A stretch of DNA of 64,000 bases, taken from positions 120,316 to 184,315 of the forward strand of contig CAZKJG010000003.1 of NCBI GenBank assembly GCA_964553045.1. The letters are read 5' to 3'. A model generated the notes under the pieces. That model was not told the origin of the DNA and ran no database searches. It worked only from the letters and a program-made list of their open reading frames with translations. Made by a program: the position numbers and the translations under genes. This stretch comes from JAWLEP01 sp964553045. GTDB taxonomy: Bacteria > Fermentibacterota > Fermentibacteria > Fermentibacterales > JCC-6. Position 1 is the first letter of the stretch; each line of letters begins with the position of its first letter. Below, in pieces: positions 17,987-26,734 of this stretch.

Positions 17987-20900
17987 TGGCCGCCCGCACC
18001 GTGAGACGCAGGTTCCTTCCCCTGCTGGCGCTGGCCGGCCTGGCGGCGCTGCTTCTCAACCTGTACGTGTTCCTGGCCGCCGGATGGCTGGACAGCGCGG
18101 CTACGGCCATCGTGCACCGCCTCGCCTCCTCGGATACCCTCTCGGTTGGCGTCTACGGTCTGCGCAGCGACCTGTTCTGGAGCACGTCCGTGGATTCGGT
18201 GGTGGTGCGGGACGACCTCGGCCTTGTGGTGCGGGTGGCCCCGGCCAGGGTGAGGGGAAGCGTTCCCGCATACCTGCTGGGCACGGGCCTGGACTCCATC
18301 GGGGCTGGCCGACTGGAGGTGGCGGTGCCGGCTCCCTCTCCCGGGCGGGAGCCGGACTCGCTGGCCTGCATACTCGAGGACGTGCGGAGCGGTTTCGTCA
18401 CCGCCACCGAACGACTCACCCTGGACTACGGAGTGGTACACGACCGGGGAATCCCCATTGTGGACAGCATGTACATATCGACGTCCGTATCCATGGATGG
18501 AGGGGTAGGCCTGAAGGTGGAGAGCGTGGGCGCGCTGGTTCCGGGGATGGGGGCTCTGACCGGAAGCGGCAGCCTGGGCATGCGCGAGTGCCTGGCGTTT
18601 GCCGACAGCTTCACCGTACATGCCGCGCCGGGCAGCCTTGCACTTTCCGGAGAGCTCAGGGGCGGGGATGAGGAGCTGGATCTGTCGTTCGCCGGCGCGG
18701 CCGGACCCGGCGTACCGTGGCTCTCCTTCCCCCTCCAGGTCGCCTTCGAAGGCTCCGTTGTCGGCCCCCTCTCCTCACCGGAGCTGGTTCTCTCCGTGCC
18801 CGAGGCCCAGACCGCCCCGGACGGGGAGCGAATATCCTTCAGCATAGACACCCTGTACGTCTCGTCCGAATCAACCCGGGTGGAGGGGTTGCGCACCTCC
18901 AGATACGGCGTTTCCCTGTACGCCTCCGGCTCCATAAGGCTGGCCGACCTCTCCTGGAGCGTGCGGGGTGAGGCGGCTCTGGACAGGGCCGACCTTTCCC
19001 GGCTGGCGGATGTGCTGCCTTCGACTTCGCTGTCGGGCGCGGTATCGGTGGAGGCTTCCGGAAGCGGGACCGAACCGTCCGCGGCCAGCTTCTCCGCCAT
19101 GCTATCGGGCGGAAGCGCCGGGCCCGTCACCGTGCACAGCGGAACGCTCAGCGGCGAGATTGGCCGAGGCTCGGCCACCGTCCGGGGGGTGCTGCATACT
19201 CCCCGCGGATCCGTGAGCCTCAGCGGTGGCGCCGTGCTTGCCGGGGGGATGGAGCCCGTATCCTACCGGGGTAACGTCTCCGGAGCCCTCTCCGGCAGCA
19301 GCATACTGGATGACCTCGCCGCCGAGCTGCCGGTTCCCAGGGTGAGCGGCGTTTCCTTCGATATCGGGGTGGATGGAGACAGGCGGCGGATGCTGGCAGA
19401 GGGCTCTTTCTCCGTGGCCTCGGCCGGGATCGACAGCATGGTGGTCGAAGATGTGAGATTCGGCGGCAGGACGGGCATAGAGTTTTCGGGGCCGGTCAGC
19501 GCCGCCGGCAGCCTGCAGGTGGGGTCCCTGGAGCTTTCGGGTATGGGCGCGGCGGGCATAACCTACACCGGAAGCTTCATCTCGGGACGGGGCGAGTACC
19601 CGGAGGCGGACGGGGCTCTTCGGGTAGACAGCCTTCGATCGGCCGGAATCCGCGCCTCGCTTTCGGCGGGAGTGGGGCTGGCCGGCGGCACACTGAGCAT
19701 GAACGACCTGGAGATACTTACCTACGGAGGCTACCGCACATCGGCCGACCTGTCCGTCGACCTCGGCGACACCCTGGGGTTCTACGGGGAGAGCCTCGCC
19801 GTGGTTCGCAGCAAGCTCCGACTCATCTCCGGGGGAGGACTGGCCGGTTCCTGGTGGAAGGAAGGTCTGGCCCTGGACTCACTCTGGCTGTCCACCCCAC
19901 ACGGACGGATCGGAGGGCGGGCCCTCTTAGGGGGCAGCGGCGACAGCCTCGATGCCGATTTCAGCTTCGAGAGGATGGACCTGGCATCCATATCCGGCCT
20001 GCTCTTCCCATCGGGAGGATTCTCGGGCGTGGGCAGCCTGGAGCTCTCGGCCTCGGGCACACTCGGCAGTCCCCGCGGATACATCCGCGGCCGGGTGGTG
20101 GGACCGGCGTGGGGCCCCTACCTGGCGGACAGCCTTACCGTGGACGTCGTCCTCGGAGACTCCGCGCTCACGGTGGAAGGGATCTACTCCTGGTCCGACG
20201 GGATAAGGTCGGGGATACGGGGGGCCATCAGGCCTTTCTGGACAGACGGAGCTTCCTCGCCGGGTCTCTCGGACATTTTCTGGGCCGAGGTGGAGCTGAC
20301 GGAGATAGGCGACTGGCTGTTCTACGCCCTTCCCATACCGGTGCGCACCAGGGGGGCCACCGTGTCCGCCAACGCGGAATACACCCGCAACGAGGCGGGG
20401 GAGCCCGACTTCGACATGCAGGTGGTTGCCACCGCCCGGGAGATGATAATCACGGCCATCAACCAGCACCTGCCCAACGTCTCGCTGAACATCCTCTACA
20501 GCTACCCCACCACCCAGCAGTACTCCACCCGCATGTCGCTGACCTCGGGAGCCGAGGGGATGGGGAAGGTCACCGCCCAGACCATGTTCAAGGTGCTCCG
20601 TCACTTCCCCACGCCGGAGATCGGGAGCTACTACTTCAGAACGACCCTGGACGACTACCGGGTGGTCCTGGGACGCTATGCCAGCATGTCGCTTGACGGC
20701 GAGATCAGCGCTTCGGGGGAGGGGATGGAGGAGCGGCCGCTCCTGGAGGGTGACGTGAGCATAGCCGGGGGTTATCTGGGCATGCCTCCCCCTGACAAGG
20801 GCGACGGATCCTCCGCCGGGACCCCGACGGAGCTTCCCTTCGACGTGCTGGTGCGGATCACCAGCAGCCGGGGACTGTGGTTCCGCAGCTCAATGGCCGA

Positions 20901-21594
20901 CCTGGAGCTCACGGCGGACCTGATGGTGCTGACCCAGGAGCGGGTACCGACGGTGAACGGAGAGCTCAGCGTATCCCGGGGTAACGTGTACATACTGCAG
21001 AAGGACTTCCGTATCACAGAGGGTCGGGTGGCCATAAGGCCGGGACTGCCCCCCGTCCTGGAGCTGGACATCATCGCCGAGACTTCCATTCGCGGCATCA
21101 TGGACCAGTCCATGTACACCATAACCGTCAGGATCACCGGTCCGCCCGATTCTCCCGACATTGTCCTCTCGGGATCCGGACCGGAGGGGGAGCTGTCCCA
21201 GGAGGACATACTCTCGCTTCTGGCGACCGGCCTGACCTACGGCCAGCTGCAGCAGGTTGACACGGGCGCCCTGGGCACCGGCCTCGAGGACATAGCGCAG
21301 GGCTACATCGGCAAGCTGCTGGCCCGAAGCCTGCGTGACGACATGGGCCTGGACGCCTTCAGCCTGAGCCCGGAGCTGCTCTCGGACACCACCAGCTTCC
21401 GGTTCAACGTGGGCAAGTACATACTGCCGGAGCTGTTCGTCTCCTACGAGGGTGACGTGCTCTCCTCCGAGCCCGGGACGGTTAGCGCCCAGTACTTCAT
21501 AAGCGAGGACGTCTACCTGCAGGGAAGCACGAAATCCACGGTTCACGGCGACCAGGAGCCCTCACTGGAGCTGCACTACACCTTCAGCTACTGA
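17986..21594 (+). CDS. TamB-like AsmA-superfamily envelope protein
   Basis: 1202 residues. An N-terminal membrane anchor (F-L-P-L-L-A-L-A-G-L-A-A-L-L-L) is followed by ~850 residues of repetitive Gly/Ser-rich beta structure. The conserved TamB/DUF490 domain covers the last ~350 residues. Marks of it include F-R-I-T-E-G-R-V-A-I, P-V-L-E-L-D-I-I-A, I-T-G-P-P-D-S-P and E-L-S-Q-E-D-I-L-S-L-L-A-T-G, and it ends in short amphipathic strands that could insert into the TamA barrel. Such proteins span the periplasm and are proposed to move phospholipids or help barrel assembly. Start overlaps the TamA-like gene by TGATG. Confidence 0.88.
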   Translation: MAARTVRRRFLPLLALAGLAALLLNLYVFLAAGWLDSAATAIVHRLASSDTLSVGVYGLRSDLFWSTSVDSVVVRDDLGLVVRVAPARVRGSVPAYLLGTGLDSIGAGRLEVAVPAPSPGREPDSLACILEDVRSGFVTATERLTLDYGVVHDRGIPIVDSMYISTSVSMDGGVGLKVESVGALVPGMGALTGSGSLGMRECLAFADSFTVHAAPGSLALSGELRGGDEELDLSFAGAAGPGVPWLSFPLQVAFEGSVVGPLSSPELVLSVPEAQTAPDGERISFSIDTLYVSSESTRVEGLRTSRYGVSLYASGSIRLADLSWSVRGEAALDRADLSRLADVLPSTSLSGAVSVEASGSGTEPSAASFSAMLSGGSAGPVTVHSGTLSGEIGRGSATVRGVLHTPRGSVSLSGGAVLAGGMEPVSYRGNVSGALSGSSILDDLAAELPVPRVSGVSFDIGVDGDRRRMLAEGSFSVASAGIDSMVVEDVRFGGRTGIEFSGPVSAAGSLQVGSLELSGMGAAGITYTGSFISGRGEYPEADGALRVDSLRSAGIRASLSAGVGLAGGTLSMNDLEILTYGGYRTSADLSVDLGDTLGFYGESLAVVRSKLRLISGGGLAGSWWKEGLALDSLWLSTPHGRIGGRALLGGSGDSLDADFSFERMDLASISGLLFPSGGFSGVGSLELSASGTLGSPRGYIRGRVVGPAWGPYLADSLTVDVVLGDSALTVEGIYSWSDGIRSGIRGAIRPFWTDGASSPGLSDIFWAEVELTEIGDWLFYALPIPVRTRGATVSANAEYTRNEAGEPDFDMQVVATAREMIITAINQHLPNVSLNILYSYPTTQQYSTRMSLTSGAEGMGKVTAQTMFKVLRHFPTPEIGSYYFRTTLDDYRVVLGRYASMSLDGEISASGEGMEERPLLEGDVSIAGGYLGMPPPDKGDGSSAGTPTELPFDVLVRITSSRGLWFRSSMADLELTADLMVLTQERVPTVNGELSVSRGNVYILQKDFRITEGRVAIRPGLPPVLELDIIAETSIRGIMDQSMYTITVRITGPPDSPDIVLSGSGPEGELSQEDILSLLATGLTYGQLQQVDTGALGTGLEDIAQGYIGKLLARSLRDDMGLDAFSLSPELLSDTTSFRFNVGKYILPELFVSYEGDVLSSEPGTVSAQYFISEDVYLQGSTKSTVHGDQEPSLELHYTFSY

Positions 21595-21605
21595 TCGGCG
21601 CGCGC

Positions 21606-21992
21606 CTACCGCTCCTCGGACGGGTACTTCTGCTTCTCCGGGATGACGCCCCGAACGCCCCCGGTGGGGTCCGGCACGTCCCGGTCGTAGCGGGGGATCA
21701 GGTGCACGTGAGCGTGGGGTATGGTCTGCCCGGCGGCCCTGCCGTCGTTGATCCCTATGTTGAATCCGTTGACGGTCAGAGTCCTGGCCAGCTGCTCACG
21801 GCGCGCCTCCAGGGCCCGGATTATGGACCTGAGCTCGTCTTCGGTGGCCTCGAAGATGCTCTCGAAGTGCCTGTAGGGCACCACGAGGGAGTGTGACGGC
21901 GAGACGGGATAGCGATCGCGGATGACGTAGACATTTTCGTCCCTCCAGAGGATGTCCCCCGAATCCGGGTTGCAGAACGGGCAGTTGGTCAC
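21606..21992 (-). CDS. HIT family nucleotide hydrolase/transferase
   Basis: A 128-residue histidine-triad protein. The triad reads H-A-H-V-H-L-I-P-R near residue 100, preceded by the usual G-I-N-D-G-R-A-A-G-Q-T-I and an N-terminal C-P-F-C. HIT proteins hydrolyse nucleoside phosphoramidates or dinucleoside polyphosphates; the substrate cannot be told. The start is a GTG at 21992 supported by a near-perfect Shine-Dalgarno 6 bases upstream. It is divergent from the 3-methyladenine glycosylase gene. Confidence 0.92.
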   Translation of the reverse strand: MTNCPFCNPDSGDILWRDENVYVIRDRYPVSPSHSLVVPYRHFESIFEATEDELRSIIRALEARREQLARTLTVNGFNIGINDGRAAGQTIPHAHVHLIPRYDRDVPDPTGGVRGVIPEKQKYPSEER

Positions 21993-21998
21993 GTCGGC

Positions 21999-22006
21999 AC
22001 CTCCTT
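21999..22006 (-). promoter_or_regulatory. Strong Shine-Dalgarno fixing the GTG start of the HIT gene
   Basis: On the minus strand the bases read AAGGAGGT, complementary to the 16S tail, with a 6-base spacer to the GTG at 21992. This decides the non-ATG start. Confidence 0.85.
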
Positions 22007-22017
22007 TTCCTGTGTTG

Positions 22018-22047
22018 ATTCAACCATAGTAGGCACCATGTTGTCAA
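22018..22047 (-). promoter_or_regulatory. Candidate sigma-70-type promoter for the HIT gene
   Basis: On the minus strand a perfect -35 TTGACA (22042-22047) is followed after 18 bases by TTGAAT (22018-22023), a moderate -10. The predicted start would leave a short leader containing the strong ribosome site. The -35 box overlaps the start codon region of the divergent glycosylase gene. Confidence 0.4.
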
Positions 22048-22676
22048 GAGAAGGCTCGCAGGACGGATCCGTCAGCGACTTCTCGGGGCTCTCCCCCGGG
22101 CTGTGGTGTGCGCCCGACGCCGAGTTCTTCTCGCGGGACGCCGTGACCCTTGCCGAAAGCCTGCTGGGCTGCCTTCTCCGAAGCGAAAGCGCCGAAGGGT
22201 GCGTCTCCGGCGTGATCGTGGAGACCGAGGCCTATACCGAGGGGGACACGGCCTCCCATTCCCACGGCGGCGCCACCGCCCGCAATCGGCCCATGTTCGG
22301 CCCGGGGGGCCTGGCCTACGTCTACCTGATCTACGGGATGCATCACTGCTTCAACGTTACCTCCGGCCCCGCCGGAAGGGGGGAGGCGGTTCTGGTTCGG
22401 GCGCTTCAGCCCCTGGAGGGGGTGCGAATGATGGAGGAGCGAAGGGAAGGCCGCGGCGGGCGGGAGCTGTGCAACGGCCCGGGGAAGCTCTGCAGAGCAA
22501 TGGGAATAAACCTGCAGCACAGCGGCCACGATCTGCGCAAGCCGCCGCTGCGGGTGCTGTTGCCGGCTACCCGGCTGCCGCTGCAGGTGGATGTCTCCAC
22601 CCGCATAGGCATCAGTCGGGATGCCCATCTGAAGCGGAGATTCACCCTGGCCGGCTCGGACTACCTGTCGCGCTGA
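22038..22676 (+). CDS. 3-methyladenine DNA glycosylase (AAG/MPG family)
   Basis: A 212-residue base-excision repair enzyme removing alkylated purines. Family blocks are V-I-V-E-T-E-A-Y-T-E-G-D with the catalytic Glu, A-S-H-S-H-G-G-A-T-A-R-N, M-F-G-P-G-G-L-A-Y-V-Y-L-I-Y-G-M-H and C-N-G-P-G-K-L-C-R-A-M-G-I. An N-terminal extension of ~30 residues precedes the domain, so a later start is possible. Its end overlaps the end of the convergent sigma-54 activator gene by 16 bases. Confidence 0.9.
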   Translation: MLSREGSQDGSVSDFSGLSPGLWCAPDAEFFSRDAVTLAESLLGCLLRSESAEGCVSGVIVETEAYTEGDTASHSHGGATARNRPMFGPGGLAYVYLIYGMHHCFNVTSGPAGRGEAVLVRALQPLEGVRMMEERREGRGGRELCNGPGKLCRAMGINLQHSGHDLRKPPLRVLLPATRLPLQVDVSTRIGISRDAHLKRRFTLAGSDYLSR

Positions 22677-25600
22677 TCGAGCTCCCTGCGGGCTATTCCC
22701 AGGTACTTGCGAACCGTCTTCGGGTCGCAGTCCAGTACCTGTGCCGCCCTCGTTCGGTTGCCGTCCAGCTCCTCCACCACCCTCCGCACGTGTCTCGCCG
22801 TTGCCGTTCGGATGGTCTCCAGCCGTCCCTCAGCCCCTTCGGGCCGCAACTCGGATATGCTTACGTGCCTTCTGTGGATGTCACCGCCGCCGGACAGGGC
22901 CAGCGCCCTCTGCATTACGTTCCTCAGCTCCCGAACGTTGCCCGGCCAGGCGTGCGTCTCCAGGGCCCGCAGCGCCCCCGCCGTGATCTCGACCGGCTCG
23001 GCATCCACCGCCTGCCGCAGGAAGTGCCTCGCAAGCAGCGGAATGTCGCCCCTCCTTTCCCGCAGCGGCGGCAGCTCTATGACCATTACGGCGATTCGGT
23101 AGTAGAGATCGTCACGGAAGTCGCCCCGGGCGACGGCCCTGAGAAGGTCGCGGTTGGTGGCGGCCACCAGACGGAAGGACGACTCCCGCTCCCGGTTCTC
23201 GCCCAGCCGGCGGAACCTTCCCGTATCCAGGGCCCGCAGCAGCTTCACCTGAAGCGGCCCGGTCAGATTTCCGATCTCGTCGAGGAACAGCGTCCCGCCG
23301 CAGGCCTCCTCGATGAGGCCCTTCCTGTCTTCGCGCAGACCGGTGTAGGCCCCCTTCCTCGCGCCGAAGAGCTCGGATTCCAGCAGTTCGGATGGAATGG
23401 CGCCGCAGTCCACAGGAACGAAGGGGCCCTCCGTATTCCGGCCTCTGTGTATGGCCCGGGCGGCCAGCTCCTTTCCGGTGCCGGTCTCGCCCAGCAGGAG
23501 CACGGGCACCGCGCAGCCGATTGCCCGGTCGAGGGCGGCCCGCAGGGCGTCCATGGACTCCGAGCCTCCCACCAACCCGGGGTAGCCCTCTCCCCCCGGT
23601 GCCGCCTCCCGGGCCTCGGCCGTGGAGCTGGCCAGCGCCGCGATCAGTGTGCCGACCTCCTTCAGGCCGGGCAGGGGCGAGCTCGCGTACAACGGAGGGT
23701 CCTGCGAGAGAACCGCTTCACATCCCTCCCTGCGGACCGAGTCCAGCTGCCCGATGCCCAGGGAGTCCGCCAGCTCCTGCAGGGGAGCCCCCGCGGCCAG
23801 CCTTCTGCCGGCCCAGAGGGATACCTCCTTGAGGATTCGCGATTTTGCCCGCTCCGAAGACCCGGCCGGCTCGGAGAATCCGCCGCAGATCCTGCTCAGG
23901 CCCTTGGCCTCACCCTCGGGCAGCTGCCGGGTGAGGTCGGTCAGCGCCTCCCGAAGCCTGGCCGCCAGGGCGGGGGACGGTTCGGGTACGCTGCGGGACG
24001 CCGCCAGGGCCTCCAGCGGCGCGGGAAGATCGAGCAGCCTTTCCAGGGCCTCCGGGTCGCCGTGCTGCAGCACCGCCGCCCTCAGCTCCTCCGGGACCAG
24101 GCCCAGCTCGCCTGCTTCCAGCCTCAGGTCCTCCGCCGGCCCCCGGTCCCCGGCCGTCAGCAGCTCCAGGTCGCACATCAGTTGCAGATGACGGTCTCCC
24201 AGCAATCCCGCCCGGTCCCTGGCCCTTCGCATGGTGTCTACTCCCTCCTCCCGGCGGCCGGCCTGTACGGTCAGGACTCCGGCGTACATGGCGCTGAGGG
24301 CCTGATGAAGGGGGTTGTGCTCCGCCGCCGCCATCTCCGCCGACCTCCTCGCAAAGGGGAGCCCAGCCTCGCCCCTGCCCAGGAGCACCGCTCTATAGGC
24401 GAGCAGCATCTGTTCCATTCTGGGCATGGTGCCCCTGGATGTGCGCATGGCCGCCAGCATCCGGTCCCATATGCCGTCGGCCTCCTGCAGCCGGCCTATT
24501 CGAAGCAGAAGAACGTACAGGTCAACGTGCGGGGGCCGCTCGGAGGAGGCCGAGGCCGCGTCGAAGAGAGAGGCCGCCATGCGGTAGTCGCCGAGAGCGT
24601 CGGGCCATTCACCCAGTACCTCGCGGGTCCTGCCCCGGGTGAGAAGGCTCTCCACCAGGGTCTCTCCTCCGCCCGGGGAGCCGGCGGCTCCAACGGCCCT
24701 GTCGGCCCGCTCCAGGGCCTCGGAGTACCTGCCCAGCCGCATGTATATCCTGGCCTGGGCGCACTGGACCTCCGGGGATGAACCCGAGGCGCCCCCGGCC
24801 GCCCTTCGAAGCGGCCCGATGGCCTCGGCCGGCCTTCCCAGGGAGTCAAGGAGATCGGCCAGGGCCACGGCGCACCGGGCCGAACGGCCCTCCCGAAGGA
24901 GTTGCTCGGCTTCCGCCGGAGCGTCCGCCGACACCCTGGCCCTGGCCAGAAGGCAGCGAGCGCGGTCGCTGGGGTCGTCCTCGAAGGCCCGCCGAAGAAG
25001 CGGAGAGGCCTCGTCGGCATCTCCGAGGCCCAGCAGCGCCTGGCCCCGAAGAAGGGCCGCATGCTCGGGCAGCAGCCTCAGGGCCTCACGCCAGCGGCCC
25101 AGCCTTATCAGGCTGGCGGCTACCGGAAGTGCGTCTTCGTCCTCTGGAGACAGGGAGTCGGCGAGGGAGGCGGCAACCCTGTCCGCCCCCATGGCGTGCA
25201 GCCGGGCCGCCTCGGGCAACTCGGCCGCCTGCGGGCCGGCCGTCGCGCCGGCGCAGCGGATCCTGGGCCCGTACCAGGACGGTTCGGGCTGTCCGCAGTC
25301 CTTCGGGCCGCCCTCACAATGCTCCAGCGGGATGTCGTCCGCCTCGCCGGGCTCACCTTCCAGCCTGATGGTCCGGGGTGGGGCGCAGGGCAGGAAGCCC
25401 GGCGTCTCCGGTGCGCAGACCAGCAGCCTCAGACCCGGGGGCGGAAGCATGGCCAGGCGCTTCAGCAGGGCGGCCAGATCCGTCGATGCCCGGTGGGCGT
25501 CGTCGATGACCAGGAGCCGGTCCATATCGCTTGCCCGCCCGAAGAGCCGGCCCAGAAGGTCGCCGGGTGAGAGAACCGGCCCGCCGCCCGATTCCACGTC

Positions 25601-26377
25601 CGGCAGCGGGCGGTGGGCCTCGCGGGACGAGCACCTGACCACCCGCACGCGCATGCCGCGGGAGACGGCCAGACCGGCCAGGTCGTTCACCGCACACGCC
25701 CTCATGCGCCAAGAGCCTCCGCAAACCACGCTGAGCCCGGGCCCGGGAAGCCGGGAGCAGCCCTCCGGCATGGGCCATACGGCCAGGCCGAGCTTCACCG
25801 CCGCCCCCGCCCTCCCCGAGGGTACCGGAGAGCTCAGCGCCCCCAGCTGCGTCTCCCCGAGCCCGTGCTCCAGAAGGCGGGGAGACTCGCTCACCAGCCT
25901 TCCCAGCGCCCAGGCGGTGGACCAGTCGCCCCCGTAGCCCCCCACGGATACCTCCGGAGCCGTAACGCCCCCCAGCCCGAGGATTCCGCCCCCCCATACC
26001 ACCAGCGCGATCTCTCCGTCCGTCTCCAGCAGTGAGCCCCGGTCCAGCACCGGACAGCCCAGGCCGCTTCGCCGAAGCGACTCCAGCCGTTCGACCAGCA
26101 CCGATACGGGCAGGGGCCCCATGGGGGTCCGGGGTTCTGAGTCCACGGGCAGGGACAGGCAGATCCTGCCTCCGTCCAGGAGCTGGAAATCGTCGGGAAA
26201 CCTGACGCCGGACGGATTGCGGCCCTTCAGCCACGAGAGGAGGGAGGCCACGGCCCCGGGCCTCGGCGACACCGGAAAGATCCGGCCCAGGCGCAGCCCG
26301 CCCCTGCCTCGGAACACCACCTGGGTCACGTCCCCGGGCAGATGGACGCGCGATCGAATGCCCTCCGGCTTCTCCAT
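22661..26377 (-). CDS. Giant sigma-54 activator: degenerate kinase + NTPase + TPR + AAA+ + HTH
   Basis: 1238 residues. (1) Residues ~1-170 resemble a protein kinase fold that has lost the H-R-D and D-F-G residues (catalytic-loop equivalent C-P-V-L-D-R-G-S-L-L). (2) ~205-345 resemble a STAND/AAA NTPase with a Walker B-like L-L-V-I-D-D-A-H but no G-K-S/T. (3) ~400-800 are TPR-like helical repeats. (4) ~935-1180 form an intact sigma-54 AAA+ domain: Walker A G-E-T-G-T-G-K-E from residue 963, L-F-L-D-E-I-G, and W-P-G-N-V-R-E-L. (5) A C-terminal Fis-like helix-turn-helix (N-R-T-R-A-A-Q-V-L...T-V-R-K-Y-L) follows. The sigma-54 contact loop reads G-A-Y-T-G-L instead of G-A-F-T-G-A. It is divergent from a secreted-protein gene with a sigma-54 promoter. 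Confidence 0.85.
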   Translation of the reverse strand: MEKPEGIRSRVHLPGDVTQVVFRGRGGLRLGRIFPVSPRPGAVASLLSWLKGRNPSGVRFPDDFQLLDGGRICLSLPVDSEPRTPMGPLPVSVLVERLESLRRSGLGCPVLDRGSLLETDGEIALVVWGGGILGLGGVTAPEVSVGGYGGDWSTAWALGRLVSESPRLLEHGLGETQLGALSSPVPSGRAGAAVKLGLAVWPMPEGCSRLPGPGLSVVCGGSWRMRACAVNDLAGLAVSRGMRVRVVRCSSREAHRPLPDVESGGGPVLSPGDLLGRLFGRASDMDRLLVIDDAHRASTDLAALLKRLAMLPPPGLRLLVCAPETPGFLPCAPPRTIRLEGEPGEADDIPLEHCEGGPKDCGQPEPSWYGPRIRCAGATAGPQAAELPEAARLHAMGADRVAASLADSLSPEDEDALPVAASLIRLGRWREALRLLPEHAALLRGQALLGLGDADEASPLLRRAFEDDPSDRARCLLARARVSADAPAEAEQLLREGRSARCAVALADLLDSLGRPAEAIGPLRRAAGGASGSSPEVQCAQARIYMRLGRYSEALERADRAVGAAGSPGGGETLVESLLTRGRTREVLGEWPDALGDYRMAASLFDAASASSERPPHVDLYVLLLRIGRLQEADGIWDRMLAAMRTSRGTMPRMEQMLLAYRAVLLGRGEAGLPFARRSAEMAAAEHNPLHQALSAMYAGVLTVQAGRREEGVDTMRRARDRAGLLGDRHLQLMCDLELLTAGDRGPAEDLRLEAGELGLVPEELRAAVLQHGDPEALERLLDLPAPLEALAASRSVPEPSPALAARLREALTDLTRQLPEGEAKGLSRICGGFSEPAGSSERAKSRILKEVSLWAGRRLAAGAPLQELADSLGIGQLDSVRREGCEAVLSQDPPLYASSPLPGLKEVGTLIAALASSTAEAREAAPGGEGYPGLVGGSESMDALRAALDRAIGCAVPVLLLGETGTGKELAARAIHRGRNTEGPFVPVDCGAIPSELLESELFGARKGAYTGLREDRKGLIEEACGGTLFLDEIGNLTGPLQVKLLRALDTGRFRRLGENRERESSFRLVAATNRDLLRAVARGDFRDDLYYRIAVMVIELPPLRERRGDIPLLARHFLRQAVDAEPVEITAGALRALETHAWPGNVRELRNVMQRALALSGGGDIHRRHVSISELRPEGAEGRLETIRTATARHVRRVVEELDGNRTRAAQVLDCDPKTVRKYLGIARRELDQRDR

Positions 26378-26443
26378 TGCACCCCCTCAACGAGGATAAG
26401 CACGAAAGGCAAGGATGGCAAGGAAAAATACCGTACATGGGAA

Positions 26444-26469
26444 GAATATCCTGCATTCGGGAAATATTC
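26444..26469. promoter_or_regulatory. Candidate upstream activator site (inverted repeat)
   Basis: GAATAT at 26444-26449 and its complement ATATTC at 26464-26469 are separated by 14 bases. The centre lies ~110 bases upstream of the start expected from the sigma-54 promoter, the usual distance for an enhancer-binding activator. The activator gene itself is adjacent. Confidence 0.4.
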
Positions 26470-26539
26470 CTCGGATGCCTGCGGCCGGCATGTTTCAATA
26501 AAGGATGTAAATTACTGCATTGCAATCATATATATAGTC

Positions 26540-26555
26540 TGGCATATCGATTGCT
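26540..26555 (+). promoter_or_regulatory. Sigma-54 (RpoN) -24/-12 promoter
   Basis: The bases TGGCAT-ATCGA-TTGCT match the TGGCAC-N5-TTGCW consensus with one mismatch. The invariant GG (26541-26542) and GC (26553-26554) are exactly 10 bases apart. Transcription would start near 26566 and run into the gene at 26735. A sigma-54 activator gene lies directly upstream in the opposite direction. Confidence 0.7.
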
Positions 26556-26734
26556 TTGCATTGGGATGAGGCGGTGTTTTCGGAAGGACGGCGAACCGAA
26601 GGCCGCTGCTGCGGTTCCGGGGGCGGTCGCTCCCAGTGCCCGCGGAGAGCCCGTGGGCCTGGCCCTGAAGGCCGATAGCCGGGGCGGGATCAAGTGGAGC
26701 TATCGGGAAGCACACCCAGAGAGAGGAGAGCAAT

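Larger units (their letters stand above)
26378..26734. other. Regulatory intergenic region, AT-rich
   Basis: A 357-base gap between the divergent activator and secreted-protein genes. It is much richer in A and T than its surroundings at 26390-26570. It contains a direct repeat GGCAAGGA (26408-26415 and 26417-26424), an inverted repeat (26444-26469), a sigma-54 promoter (26540-26555) and a ~170-base leader. I see no convincing gene in it. Confidence 0.7.

Noticed and set aside
22103..24781. An 892-codon plus-strand frame opposite the sigma-54 activator
   Set aside because: Composition is Arg/Gly/Pro-rich without domains; the opposite strand encodes well conserved AAA+ and TPR regions.
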